A DNA stretch of 64,000 bases, from positions 1 through 64,000 of the forward strand of contig JAFDZA010000020.1 in assembly GCA_018267135.1 (NCBI GenBank), read 5' to 3'. Origin of the DNA: Bacteroidota bacterium (GTDB lineage: Bacteria; Bacteroidota; Bacteroidia; Cytophagales; Cyclobacteriaceae). The notes beneath the pieces are model-generated. The model had not been told where the DNA came from, did not search any database, and saw only the letters and a list, made by a program, of their open reading frames with translations. The translations under genes were made by a program, and so were the position numbers. Of this stretch, positions 8,006 to 16,900 are shown piece by piece. Every line of letters begins with the position of its first letter. Within the stretch, counting starts at the first letter, position 1.

Positions 8006-9211
8006 TTAGGGTTCAATATGTGGGTGTCTCGGCAGAGCCTCATCTATCTTTTTTGTTTTGGGCTTTAACCCGAAAAGAAAACGCATGACATTAAACGGGC
8101 GAATCACCAGAAAATAAAGACCGATACAACTGATCAGTGTAAGAAAACTGATAGACCAGTATTTGGCCGCAATGCTCCATGGCAATTGCACTATGTAGTA
8201 TCCCAGGGCGATAATTACGGTTTGGTGTAAAATATAAAACGGATATAATCCTTCATTAAAGTGTTTGAGCCACGGGTGGGGTTTGTTGAGATAATGTTGG
8301 CCGTACGCAATAATGGTGATGACCGTAAACCAGCTTACAAAAATAGCCGACACATCAAAGATGGTTTCCACGCTTTTCGTGGTCCACGAAAGTTGAATCA
8401 ATCCGCGGAAATGAAAATAGCATCCGTAAAACGGAATTAACGCTACCAGAAGTGCCATCAGCAAAGTTTTTCGATTGGCACCTATCGTTTGCCATAGTTT
8501 AAAATGGGAGTAACAAAAAATGCCCATGATAAAAAATAAAAAATAAAAGGCGAAGTAAGCCCAGTCCTTCAGCAGATCGTGGGTTTCTTCCGGAAAAAAA
8601 GGACGAAGCATAATCTGGCTCACCAACATTGTAAGCGAAGGAATAAACAACAGCCCACCCGGAGAAGACAGTAAAGAATACATTTTTTGCTTCAGCCGTT
8701 CTGATCGGGGCGACCGCAGAAAAACCAGCAATGGTAACGCCAGCAGCGAGTATAGAAACAAATATAAAATAAACCACAGGTGATGCCAGCTTAAACTTCC
8801 TTTGGGATAGGGCACAAAATGAAAGACCGTTTTATAAAATTCCCAGTAATTGGCATACTGTGTTATATGCTCATAATAAATCTGAGGTGGAACAATGACC
8901 AGCATCCCAAACACCAGCGGAATAAATAACTTTCGAAAACGTTCTTTTCTAAACTGATACGGAGTACGTTTTCCCAATGCCATGTAGGTGCCAGCTCCTG
9001 AAATAAACAACAACAGCGGCATGCGGAAATAATGCGACCATATCATCCAGTATTGAAAGGAGTAACTAAGCTCATTATTTTTTACGTGCCAACCCCAATG
9101 GTTAAACCACATACCGGTGTGGAAGAATAGCAGAATAATAATAGCAATCAGGCGGAGCCAATCCAGATCGTGCCTGCGCATATCAGTAGGGGTTAGTGGT
9201 TCGCAGTTCAT
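8006..9211 (-). CDS. Acyltransferase 3 / OpgC-like membrane protein
   Basis: A 401-residue integral membrane protein with about ten hydrophobic helices. The N-terminal motif RRHDLDWLRLIAIIILLFFH carries the His/Asp-Trp-Leu-Arg pattern of acyltransferase-3 proteins. FRMPLLLFISGAGTYMALG and WHHLWFILYLFLYSLLALPL are also typical. Such enzymes transfer acyl groups to glycans or lipids at the cell envelope; the acceptor here is unknown. Met11 (MRRHDLDW) is an alternative start. The gene stands alone, convergent with the TetR gene. Confidence 0.8.
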   Translation of the reverse strand: MNCEPLTPTDMRRHDLDWLRLIAIIILLFFHTGMWFNHWGWHVKNNELSYSFQYWMIWSHYFRMPLLLFISGAGTYMALGKRTPYQFRKERFRKLFIPLVFGMLVIVPPQIYYEHITQYANYWEFYKTVFHFVPYPKGSLSWHHLWFILYLFLYSLLALPLLVFLRSPRSERLKQKMYSLLSSPGGLLFIPSLTMLVSQIMLRPFFPEETHDLLKDWAYFAFYFLFFIMGIFCYSHFKLWQTIGANRKTLLMALLVALIPFYGCYFHFRGLIQLSWTTKSVETIFDVSAIFVSWFTVITIIAYGQHYLNKPHPWLKHFNEGLYPFYILHQTVIIALGYYIVQLPWSIAAKYWSISFLTLISCIGLYFLVIRPFNVMRFLFGLKPKTKKIDEALPRHPHIEP

Positions 9212-9362
9212 AATTTTTTTAACAAAGTAACCAACCTATTATCCGAAGTAATGGCTGTTTTTATAGTATAGAAGGCCGATTTTATAAACTCGAACAGAGA
9301 GCAGCCTCTTAGGAGATTTTTTTCGTGATGATCTCTTCTATTAATCGAAGCTATCTATTCAG

Positions 9363-10481
9363 TTACTCACGCCACTCGCCTGGGGTTTTTCCGGTTAGTT
9401 TTTTAAAAGTGCTGTTAAAACTCGATTTTGAGTTATAGCCTACTTCCTCGGCAATCTCCTCCACTTTAATATTAGGTTTTTCTCTGAGCAATCGTTTGGC
9501 CTCTTCTATGCGAAACGTGGCTATCATTTCAAAAAAAGATTTTCCCAGGCCGTTATTAATTACCTGCGAAAGTTGGTGAACGGATATTTTCATCCGGTTG
9601 GCCAGCTCGGGCAACGAAAAATCGGGCTTAAGAAACGGTTTCTCCTCGGTCATCAGTTCATTTAGTTTAATTACCAACTGTTGCTGCCATTCGGCAGTAA
9701 GCGAAGAGCTTTTATATTTTTGCCCATCGGTCAGTGAAGTCTGTCGGAAAAAACCCGATTCGCGTATGGCTTGAAAAGAAATCAGGTAGATAAGTACCGT
9801 CATGTATGCCGCAAATATATGGTCGCCTGTGTCATCGCGGTTAAAAAGTTTGACTACAAAAATCATTACCACAACTATTACAATTTGCAAAGTCGTGGCC
9901 CGCAACCTGACAAAAACCGGGAGCCGGGTAAACCAAAATGACTGTGTTTTGGCGCGAAAAGTTTTTATCACTAAAACCAAACTCAGGGCAGCATAGATTG
10001 TAAGGTGAAGCAAAATAAAATCGGAGTGATGCGGAGCACTAAAAAAATGAACTTGCGTTGGTCGAAAAGTGATGCCCGGGGTATGGTACGCTCTGATCCA
10101 GGCATTAAACTTTACGTCATCGCCCTGAACAAAAAAAGGCATCTGCAACAGCAGCCAAAATAAAGCCGGCAAGAAATGTCCATACCAGCCTTTACTCGTT
10201 TTGCTGTTTACCAAACTAACCAGCATTAAATAGAAGGAAGGGCCAATGAGAAAGGCTATCCACTCAGAAAAATCGACCAACCACAAACATTTTATAATAT
10301 AGCCGGTATAACAGAGTAGAATTTCAAAGGTGCAGGCAGCCATGGCCAGCACTACCACACCCTGCAAAACATTTGCCTGAATTTTCCGGTGTTCTTTCGA
10401 GAAAAAGAAAAACGATAAAAAAACAGCCTGTACAATTCCCAGGAAAATAAAAATGGCGAAGAGGTCTATTTTGTACGGCAT
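9363..10481 (-). CDS. AraC family regulator with N-terminal membrane sensor
   Basis: The 372-residue protein has about seven membrane helices in the first 250 residues (for example IDLFAIFIFLGIVQAVFLSF and WIAFLIGPSFYLMLVSLV). A C-terminal double helix-turn-helix follows (about 270-372): FSLPELANRMKISVHQLSQV, INNGLGKSFFEMIATFRIEE, VEEIAEEVGYNSKSSFNSTF and KKLTGKTPGEWRE. This membrane-bound AraC layout is common in Bacteroidota and implies that a signal in or near the membrane controls DNA binding. No target is evident; the acyltransferase gene downstream on the same strand, 151 bases away, is one candidate. Confidence 0.9.
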   Translation of the reverse strand: MPYKIDLFAIFIFLGIVQAVFLSFFFFSKEHRKIQANVLQGVVVLAMAACTFEILLCYTGYIIKCLWLVDFSEWIAFLIGPSFYLMLVSLVNSKTSKGWYGHFLPALFWLLLQMPFFVQGDDVKFNAWIRAYHTPGITFRPTQVHFFSAPHHSDFILLHLTIYAALSLVLVIKTFRAKTQSFWFTRLPVFVRLRATTLQIVIVVVMIFVVKLFNRDDTGDHIFAAYMTVLIYLISFQAIRESGFFRQTSLTDGQKYKSSSLTAEWQQQLVIKLNELMTEEKPFLKPDFSLPELANRMKISVHQLSQVINNGLGKSFFEMIATFRIEEAKRLLREKPNIKVEEIAEEVGYNSKSSFNSTFKKLTGKTPGEWRE

Positions 10482-10613
10482 GAGCCGGCAAGTTACTCTT
10501 AAAAAAAAAACAAAAGTAGCAATCCGTTAGCTGTCACCCTAATCGACAACCGTGCAGACATCAACCGACAGACAAAACAAACTGGCCAAGCCCACCTACC
10601 ACACAAATATTTT

Positions 10614-10621
10614 TAACTTTG
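10614..10621 (+). promoter_or_regulatory. -7 box TAACTTTG of the YCII/ECF cassette
   Basis: A TAnnTTTG match 76 bases before the ATG at 10698. No TTTG is seen at the usual upstream spacing. Confidence 0.4.
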
Positions 10622-10697
10622 TTTGTCCCTTTTGACGAAATCAGATTGTTATTGGGTTATAGTTCAAACATTCAATAACAATTTAAAATCAACAAAA

Positions 10698-11039
10698 ATG
10701 AAAGAATACATTCTTCTTTTCAGGCACGAAAATGCGAACGGAAAAGTTTCACCGGAACAAATCCAACAATGGATGAAGCAACAAATGGATTGGGTAAACA
10801 GCATTGTTGCAAAAAACAAATTTGTGAGTGGCACAGGACTTTTGTTTGACGATGCCAAAGTAGTCAACCATAAAAAGTTTGTTACAAATGGTCCTTTTGG
10901 CGACATCAAAGAAACACTTGGTGGTTACATTGTTGTAAAAGCAGAGTCGGCAGACGAAGCAGCCGAATTTGCAAAAGGTGCACCGATTTTACAAGGCGAA
11001 GGCAATACCGTAGAAGTGCGACAAATTGTAACACATTAA
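10698..11039 (+). CDS. YCII-related (DGPF-domain) protein
   Basis: The start at 10698 gives MKEYILLFRHENANGKVS, the usual beginning of the family; a longer frame from 10623 has no support. The 113-residue protein shows QWMKQQMDWVNSI, VSGTGLLFDDAKVV, then NGPFGDIKETLGGYIVVKAE (the DGPF-type signature, here NGPF) and DEAAEFAKGAPIL. These small dimeric proteins are often encoded beside ECF42-type sigma factors, exactly as here. The base composition is AT-richer than the flanking genes, as is that of the sigma gene. Confidence 0.85.
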   Translation: MKEYILLFRHENANGKVSPEQIQQWMKQQMDWVNSIVAKNKFVSGTGLLFDDAKVVNHKKFVTNGPFGDIKETLGGYIVVKAESADEAAEFAKGAPILQGEGNTVEVRQIVTH

Positions 11040-11048
11040 ACTGAAAAT

Positions 11049-11073
11049 AAAGCCCACGTTTTTCGTGGGCTTT
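11049..11073 (+). terminator. Hairpin between the YCII and sigma genes
   Basis: AAAGCCCACG (11049-11058), a five-T loop and CGTGGGCTTT (11064-11073) form a perfect 10-bp stem. Only the three T of the stem's own 3' arm follow, so termination may be partial, letting some transcripts reach the sigma gene. Confidence 0.65.
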
Positions 11074-11089
11074 AAGCATTTAAACAGGA

Positions 11090-12356
11090 ATGAATAAACC
11101 AAATGACAGCGATATAATTCCGCATTTATTTAAAACAGAATACAGTAAAATGGTATCTGTTCTTACTAAGTCATTTGGTCTTGAATACATTGAAACAGCA
11201 GAAGATATTGTAAGCGAAACTTTTTTGTCCGCACTTGATAGTTGGTCGTATAAAGGGAAACCTGAAAACCCAACGGCTTGGCTTTATACCGTTGCAAAAA
11301 ACAAATTGAAAAATCATTTTGCCCGAAACACTACTTTCAACAAAATTGTATCTGAACAATTAGCCGACAAAAATCAGTTTAGCGAAATCGGAATTGACTT
11401 TTTCGGATAAAAATATTTCGGACAGTCAACTTCAAATGCTTTTTGCAGTATGCCACCCGTCTGTTTCAGCCGAAGCACAAATTTGTTTGGCTTTGCGAAT
11501 ACTTTGCGGATTAGGGCTAAATGAAATTGCTGACGCATTTTTATCCAACAAAGAAACTATTCATAAAAGATTGCAACGGGCAAAAGAAAAATTGTATGCA
11601 GAAAATATAAAGATTGAAATACCCGATAACAAAGAAATTAATGAACGGTTAAACACGGTTATCAAAACAATATATCTTTTATTCAGTGAGGGCTATTATT
11701 CAGAAAGCAACAATTCCATTGTGCGAAAAGACCTTTGTATTGAGGCACTGAATTTAGCTTATTTATTATTGGACAATCCGCTTACAAACAACCACGCCAC
11801 AAATGCTTTAATGTCGTTAATGTGTTTTCACACTTCACGTTTGGAAGCAAGACAATCAGAAAACGGAAATATCGTGTTATATGACGACCAAGACAGAACA
11901 CTTTGGGACACGGAATTTATTGAAAAAGGATTTCATTATTTACAGCAAGCCTCTAAATGGGGAATAACATCAACGTATTACGTTGAAGCAAGCATTGCTT
12001 ATTGGCATACGGTTGATAACAGCAATCCCGACAAATGGACAAGCATTTTGAAATTGTATGACGTCTTATTATCAGCTAATAATTCGCCAATAGTAGCATT
12101 AAACAGAATTTGGGCGTTCTCAAAAGTTTACGGAAATTTATCAGCCATAGAAGAAGCCGAAAAATTGGACTTAAAAACAAACCATTTTTACTTCATTCTT
12201 TTAGCAGAATTATATAAAAATACTGACACTAACAAGACAAGTGAATATTTGGCAAGGGCACTTCATCTGTGCAAGACAGATACAGAAAAAGAAATGATAC
12301 AAAAGCAAATTAGTAAACTAAAAACATACAGACCGACAAAAAGGGCGAACAGCTAA
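11090..12356 (+). pseudogene. ECF42-type sigma factor, split by a one-base frameshift
   Basis: Two frames make one protein. 11090-11410 holds region 2 (KTEYSKMVSVLTKSFGLEYI, ETAEDIVSETFLSALDSW, PTAWLYTVAKNKLKNH). The other frame, open from about 11394 to 12356, holds region 4 (SAEAQICLALRILCGLGLNE, IADAFLSNKETIHKRLQRAK) and the long C-terminal helical domain (LLFSEGYYSE, LCIEALNLAYLLL, PIVALNRIWAFSKVYG) that marks ECF42 sigma factors. Removing one T from the five-T run at 11399-11403 gives the continuous sequence GIDFSDKNISD and a 421-residue protein of normal length. This is either a real inactivation, a sequencing error or, less likely, +1 slippage at TTT-TTC. The YCII gene upstream is the usual partner. 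Confidence 0.85.
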
Positions 12357-12470
12357 CAGCGGTTTTGCGTCAGGCGGGCTGACGTGGTAAATTCAACATT
12401 AGTGCTTTTTATTAACTTTGGTATAAGGTTGAACGTTTATGCTTCTAATTCCGCCCGAACGCAAAGCCGC
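12352..12470 (+). repeat. attC-like imperfect palindrome at the sigma gene stop
   Basis: GCTAAC (12352-12357) contains the stop codon of the sigma gene. The arm GCGGTTTTGCGT (12359-12370) plus GGCGGG pairs with CCGCCC (12451-12456) plus ACGCAAAGCCGC (12459-12470), with bulges; about 70 bases lie between. A GTTAG occurs further right at 12485-12489. This resembles integron attC sites: CTAAC ... GTTAG ends, bulged stem and position flush with a stop codon. I also recall similar elements after accessory genes in other Bacteroidota. No integrase gene is in the window. Confidence 0.5.
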
Positions 12471-12564
12471 GGGACGGTTTTTGGGTTAGAGAATATTCCC
12501 ACACTTTAGCGGCATGGAATTATTGTAAGACCAACGGTGTTCCTACAATGCATTAACTAATCGT

Positions 12565-13485
12565 ATGAAGCAAAAGCAAACCGCCTACTTAGCTTTGGCC
12601 GCTGTGTGCCTGCTTTGGGGCACTACCTACCTTGCCCTGCGGGTGGGAGTTACTCAGTTTCCTCCCTTTCTGTTTTCGGCCATTCGGTTTGTATTGGCCG
12701 GTGTTATCCTCATCGGCATTTTATTACTAAGAGGGCATTCGTTTCCGTCTCAAAAAGTTATTTTCAATCAGGCCATAGGCGGGTTTCTTATGTGCACCAT
12801 GGGCATTAGTTTGGTGGGCTGGGCCGAAGTGCAGGTAAGCAGCGGTGTAGCCGCCATTATTTGTTCTCTTATGCCCATCTGGGTATTTATTATAAATCTA
12901 TTGGTAAACCAGGAAGAAAAACCCACACTGATAGTTATGATGGGGCTTGCTATGGGCATAGCTGGAATCCTTTTGATTTTCAGAGAACACCTTACTGAAT
13001 TTTATCAACCTCAATACTTGGGAAGCATTGTCGCCATCTTCTTAGCCAACCTAAGTTGGGCCATTGGCACTTTTTGGTTGAAGAAAAAAAATGCAGGCAC
13101 CGATCCGTTTATTAATGCCGGGTTGCAAATGCTGGCCGGAGGCATTTTTCTCATACCCTTTACGCTCCTGTTTGATGACCTATCAGTTATCAACTGGTCG
13201 GGCGAAGTAATCTTTGCTTTGAGTTATCTTACCCTTATTGGCTCTGTGGCCGCATACGCCTGTTATTTTTATGCTGTGGGGCACCTGCCGATTATGATCG
13301 TGTCGCTCTATGCTTACATCAACCCGGTAATTGCCGTTATTCTGGGGTGGCTGGTGTTAAACGAAAAAATGAACTCTAAAATAGCAGGCGCCATCCTTCT
13401 TACTTTATTAGGCATCTATTTGGTAAACAAAGGGCATCAGCTTAAAAGTAAATGGCGAGGTCAACCCAAACCAATTAACGACTGA
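12565..13485 (+). CDS. EamA/DMT family transporter
   Basis: A 306-residue membrane protein with ten helices in two EamA repeats (about 8-138 and 150-296). Repeat 1 starts AYLALAAVCLLWGTTYLALR and includes FSAIRFVLAGVILIGILLL. Repeat 2 includes NLSWAIGTFWLKKKNAGTDP and ends with YINPVIAVILGWLVLNE, the usual last motif. Members export small metabolites such as amino acids or nucleosides; the substrate here cannot be named. It is followed closely by the DinB-like and PaiB-like genes on the same strand. Confidence 0.9.
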   Translation: MKQKQTAYLALAAVCLLWGTTYLALRVGVTQFPPFLFSAIRFVLAGVILIGILLLRGHSFPSQKVIFNQAIGGFLMCTMGISLVGWAEVQVSSGVAAIICSLMPIWVFIINLLVNQEEKPTLIVMMGLAMGIAGILLIFREHLTEFYQPQYLGSIVAIFLANLSWAIGTFWLKKKNAGTDPFINAGLQMLAGGIFLIPFTLLFDDLSVINWSGEVIFALSYLTLIGSVAAYACYFYAVGHLPIMIVSLYAYINPVIAVILGWLVLNEKMNSKIAGAILLTLLGIYLVNKGHQLKSKWRGQPKPIND

Positions 13486-13513
13486 GCAACCGGAAACTAT
13501 AAAACAAAAAAAT

Positions 13514-13960
13514 ATGATTACCGCAGAGTTTAAAAAAAATTTCATCAAAGATTTAAAAAAACTAAAGGAAGAAATCGCTCTCTACCCCAACGAGTCTTCG
13601 CTGTGGAAAGCAGAGAGAGGGATTACCAACCCGGCCGGCAATCTTTGCCTGCATCTGGTGGGGAACCTGAACCATTTTTTGGGTGCCACTTTGGGCAACA
13701 CAGGTTATGTGCGGCACCGCGAAGCTGAGTTCGCCTCTAAAAATATTCCACAACAACAATTAATTACGCAGGTAGAAAATACCATCGCCATGGTGGAAGA
13801 TGTTCTGTCTAAAATTACAGATGAGCAATTGCAGCAAATATATCCGATTGATGTCTTCCAGGAAAAAATGAGTACCGGTTACTTTTTTATTCACCTTACC
13901 GGGCATTTGGGGTATCATCTGGGGCAGATCAATTATCATCGCAGGTTGGTTGCTATTTAA
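13514..13960 (+). CDS. DinB-like / DUF1572 protein
   Basis: A 148-residue four-helix-bundle protein of the DinB/YfiT type: MITAEFKKNFIKDLKKLKEE, GITNPAGNLCLHLVGNLNHF, then YFFIHLTGHLGYHLGQINYH. The three conserved histidine positions expected for metal binding are probably His47 or His54 and the two in the C-terminal H-x3-H-like stretch. These proteins are thought to act as metal-dependent transferases or detoxification enzymes. The gene starts 28 bases after the EamA gene and ends 24 bases before the PaiB-like gene. Confidence 0.8.
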   Translation: MITAEFKKNFIKDLKKLKEEIALYPNESSLWKAERGITNPAGNLCLHLVGNLNHFLGATLGNTGYVRHREAEFASKNIPQQQLITQVENTIAMVEDVLSKITDEQLQQIYPIDVFQEKMSTGYFFIHLTGHLGYHLGQINYHRRLVAI

Positions 13961-13984
13961 AAATCTACTTTAACATTTCTCTAT

Positions 13985-14605
13985 ATGTACTTACCCAAAA
14001 ATTTTAAAAACGAAAATCTGAATGAAGTTCATGATTTCATTCGTCAAAATGGATTTGGAATTTTAGTGAGCCAGGCTGATAACAAACCATGGGCCACACA
14101 CATTCCGCTGCACTTGTCGGCCGATGGCAAACATCTAACCAGCCACATTGCCCGCGGCAATGCTCAATGGAAAAGCTGGAATGAAAATGAAGTGCTGGTT
14201 ATTTTTCAGGGACCACACACCTATGTTTCTTCTTCCTGGTACGACCACGAAAACGTACCCACCTGGAACTACATAGCCGTGCATGTGTACGGCACGCTTC
14301 GTATCATTGAAGGCGAAGAATTGATTGACTCCCTCAGGCTGTTGTTAGAACAGTACGAAAAAGATTCGGCCCGGCCGGTACGGGTAGAAAACCTGTCGGA
14401 AAAATATTTCAAACACGAACTTCAGGGAATTGTGGGGTTTGAAATCACCATTACAAAAATAGATCCGGCCTATAAACTTTCGCAAAACCGTGACGATAAA
14501 AATTTTAAAGAAGTGATCCGGCAATTGGAAATGCGTACCGACTACAACTCGCATCAGATCGCCCAAGAAATGCGAAAAATGAGACCTTCGCTTTCATCAA
14601 AATAA
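13985..14605 (+). CDS. FMN-binding PaiB-like protein
   Basis: The 206-residue protein has the PaiB pattern: MYLPKNFKNENLNEVHDFIR, GFGILVSQADNKPWATHIPL, HIARGNAQWKSW, then VIFQGPHTYVSSSWY, VPTWNYIAVHVYGTLRII and GIVGFEITITKI. Family members have a split-barrel flavin-binding fold and were first described as negative regulators in Bacillus; many are probably enzymes. The gene likely forms one transcript with the EamA and DinB-like genes. About 140 bases follow before ilvE. Confidence 0.88.
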   Translation: MYLPKNFKNENLNEVHDFIRQNGFGILVSQADNKPWATHIPLHLSADGKHLTSHIARGNAQWKSWNENEVLVIFQGPHTYVSSSWYDHENVPTWNYIAVHVYGTLRIIEGEELIDSLRLLLEQYEKDSARPVRVENLSEKYFKHELQGIVGFEITITKIDPAYKLSQNRDDKNFKEVIRQLEMRTDYNSHQIAQEMRKMRPSLSSK

Positions 14606-14720
14606 ACAATAGAATTCTTTTAAAAAACAAAACATTCAACGAATCGTTTGCAGAATAGCACAATAAAATTTGGGTGATTTTTAACACTTAAAACGCTCAA
14701 TGGTTCCACCTAAATTCCTT

Positions 14721-14728
14721 TATCTTTA
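14721..14728 (+). promoter_or_regulatory. -7-like box TATCTTTA before ilvE
   Basis: Seven of eight positions match TAnnTTTG; it lies 18 bases before the ATG at 14747. No TTTG was seen at the expected upstream spacing. Confidence 0.35.
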
Positions 14729-14746
14729 CTACAAAAAAAGAATCCC

Positions 14747-15814
14747 ATGACGCTCGCAGAATCTATCTCGATTGAACGCGTAAAAAAATCGCGGCTCTCT
14801 ACTATTGATTTTTCAAATCTGGGTTTTGGTAATCACATCAGCGACCACATGCTGGTGGCTGATTATAAAAACGGAGCCTGGCACGAACCTAAAATTGTTC
14901 CTTACGGAGATATGATGATGTCTCCGGCTATGCTTTCGCTGCATTATGGTCAAACTATTTTTGAAGGAATGAAAGCCTTCAAAAATAAAAATGGAGAAAT
15001 CATCATCTTCCGCCCGCAGCGCCACCATCAGCGTATGAACAAATCACTTGCGCGTATGTGCATGCCCGCTGTTCCGGAAGATTTATTTTTAAACAGCTTA
15101 GCAGCCCTCATTGAGGTGGACAGCGACTGGATACCCACCACGGAAGGATCCTCGCTTTACCTGCGGCCGTTTGTCTTTGCTTCCGAAGCCAAGCTGGGAG
15201 TAAAGATTGCCGATGAATACAAATTTATTATCATCACCAGCCCGGTAGGCCCTTACTTTGCCAAGCCGGTAAAACTAAAAATAGAAGAGGAATTTGTGCG
15301 GGCAGCCGAAGGCGGAACCGGGTTTGCCAAGTGTGCCGGAAATTACGGGGGTGCCTTCTACCCTACGATGCTGGCGCAGAAGCAAGGCTTTGACCAAGTA
15401 ATTTGGACTGATGCCAAAGAGCATAAGTACATTGACGAATCGGGCGCTATGAACATCATGTTTGTATTAAATGGAAAACTCGTTACCCCTAAACTAACAA
15501 CTTCACTTCTCGATGGTGTTACACGCGACTCCATCCTCACATTAAGTTCTGCACTGGGCATTGAAAAAGAAGAACGCAAGGTAAGTATAGCCGAAATAGA
15601 AGAAGGGTTTAAAAACGGAACACTAACCGAAGCCTTTGGGGTAGGCACAGCAGCCGTAGTAAGTTCGGTCGCTTCTATCAGCATCCACGGAAAAAATTAT
15701 ACCCTGCCTCCGGTTGATGAAAAAAGTTTTCAGTTGCGCGCCAAGAAAAAACTGCACGACATCCGCATGGGCATTGAGCCCGATGTACACGGCTGGAATT
15801 ATATTCTGCCTTAA
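14747..15814 (+). CDS. ilvE: Branched-chain amino acid aminotransferase
   Basis: A 355-residue fold-type IV PLP enzyme that interconverts Leu/Ile/Val and their 2-oxo acids. Motifs include LHYGQTIFEGMKAFKNKNGE, IIIFRPQRHHQRMNKSLARM and SSLYLRPFVFASEAKLGV. The PLP lysine is Lys195 in GGTGFAKCAGNYGG. The substrate and cofactor loops DESGAMNIMFVLNG, LLDGVTRDSILTLS and EAFGVGTAAVVSSV are all present. The long form (about 355 residues) matches the type II BCAT common in Bacteroidota. Its stop overlaps by one base the start of the next gene, so the two are coupled. Confidence 0.95.
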   Translation: MTLAESISIERVKKSRLSTIDFSNLGFGNHISDHMLVADYKNGAWHEPKIVPYGDMMMSPAMLSLHYGQTIFEGMKAFKNKNGEIIIFRPQRHHQRMNKSLARMCMPAVPEDLFLNSLAALIEVDSDWIPTTEGSSLYLRPFVFASEAKLGVKIADEYKFIIITSPVGPYFAKPVKLKIEEEFVRAAEGGTGFAKCAGNYGGAFYPTMLAQKQGFDQVIWTDAKEHKYIDESGAMNIMFVLNGKLVTPKLTTSLLDGVTRDSILTLSSALGIEKEERKVSIAEIEEGFKNGTLTEAFGVGTAAVVSSVASISIHGKNYTLPPVDEKSFQLRAKKKLHDIRMGIEPDVHGWNYILP

Positions 15815-16467
15815 TGAAAGAGAAATTTTCAGTTACTGAAAAAACAGAAATAACCCGCTTACCCAAGCGTGGCCACTACGACAAAGAAGCCGTCTATTCT
15901 ATTTTAGATGAAGCTTTGTTTGGCACATTGGCCTATGTGCGCGAGGGGCAGCCGTTTCAAATTCCGACCGGCTTTGCCAGGCTGGGCAATAAGTTGTACA
16001 TCCACGGGTCGGTAGGAAGTTTTTATATGCGCGAACTGCGCGACAAAAAACACCCGGTGTGCATCAGCGCCTCGCTAATGGATGGGCTGGTGTTGGCCCG
16101 GTCGGCCTTTCATCACTCGGTCAACTATCGGTCTGTTGTTTTATTCAGCGAACCGCATTTGGTTACGGAAGAAAAAGAACTGTACCAGGCACTGGAGGCA
16201 TTTACCGAAAAACTGTGCCCCGGCCGCTGGGCCGATGTGCGTAAGCCTACCCAAAACGAATGGAAAGAAACGATGGTTCTTTCGTTTGAAATTACCGAAG
16301 CCTCTGCAAAAATAAGAACAGGCCCCCCCAAAGACGATGAAGAAGATTATGAATTAAATGTGTGGGCCGGCATCTTGCCGCTAAAAATAGAAAGACAAAC
16401 GCCCGTGGCCGATACAGATCTGAAACCGGGTGTAGCGTTGCCCGGTTATTTAAATTTCCATCATTAA
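15814..16467 (+). CDS. Pyridoxamine 5'-phosphate oxidase-like flavin-binding protein
   Basis: The 217-residue protein has the split-barrel pattern of the pyridoxamine-oxidase-related family (NimA/Pnp_ox_2 type): RLPKRGHYDKEAVYSILDEA, FGTLAYVREGQPFQIPTGFA, KLYIHGSVGSFYMREL and SASLMDGLVLARSAFHHSVN. No signal peptide. Its ATG overlaps the ilvE stop (TAATG). It may use FMN, and the link with the PLP-dependent IlvE is suggestive only. The VOC gene follows after 4 bases. Confidence 0.85.
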   Translation: MKEKFSVTEKTEITRLPKRGHYDKEAVYSILDEALFGTLAYVREGQPFQIPTGFARLGNKLYIHGSVGSFYMRELRDKKHPVCISASLMDGLVLARSAFHHSVNYRSVVLFSEPHLVTEEKELYQALEAFTEKLCPGRWADVRKPTQNEWKETMVLSFEITEASAKIRTGPPKDDEEDYELNVWAGILPLKIERQTPVADTDLKPGVALPGYLNFHH

Positions 16468-16471
16468 TCGG

Positions 16472-16891
16472 ATGCGGCAAAAACTAAACCTGATCACGCT
16501 GGGCGTAACCGATTTTGCCAAAGCATTGGCTTTCTATGAAGCCCTGGGTTGGAAAAAATCAGACAAGAGCATGGATGGAATGGCTTTGTTTCCATTAGGC
16601 GGAATCGTTTTGGCTTTGCACCCCAGGCACGAACTGGCAGCCGACACAACCCTAACCTACCAGCCAACCGAATTTTCCGGCCTTACCATTTCGTATAATG
16701 CCAAGTCTGAAAAAGAAGTGGACGAAGTTCTGCAGAAGGTGGCTAAGTTAGGTGCCCCCATTGTAAAGCCAGCCCAAAAGGTATATTGGGGCGGATATAG
16801 CGGTTACTTTAAAGATTTAGACGGCTATGTATTTGAGGTTGCTTACAATCCGTTTTGGGAACTTGACGAAAAAGACAATCTGATTTTATAG
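16472..16891 (+). CDS. VOC (glyoxalase/bleomycin resistance) superfamily protein
   Basis: A 139-residue protein with paired beta-alpha-beta-beta-beta modules: LNLITLGVTDFAKALAFYEA, LGWKKSDKSMDGMALFPLGG, and GGYSGYFKDLDGYVFEVAYN. The first metal-ligand position is Thr/Leu rather than His, while the last conserved Glu (in YVFEVAYNP) is present, so metal use is uncertain. It is the third gene of the ilvE unit. The substrate is unknown. Confidence 0.85.
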   Translation: MRQKLNLITLGVTDFAKALAFYEALGWKKSDKSMDGMALFPLGGIVLALHPRHELAADTTLTYQPTEFSGLTISYNAKSEKEVDEVLQKVAKLGAPIVKPAQKVYWGGYSGYFKDLDGYVFEVAYNPFWELDEKDNLIL

Positions 16892-16900
16892 AATTTTTAC

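Noticed and set aside
11394..12356. Reading the second half of the ECF42 gene as an independent gene
   Set aside because: It would start with TTG inside the first half and lack region 2; removing one T restores a normal full-length protein.
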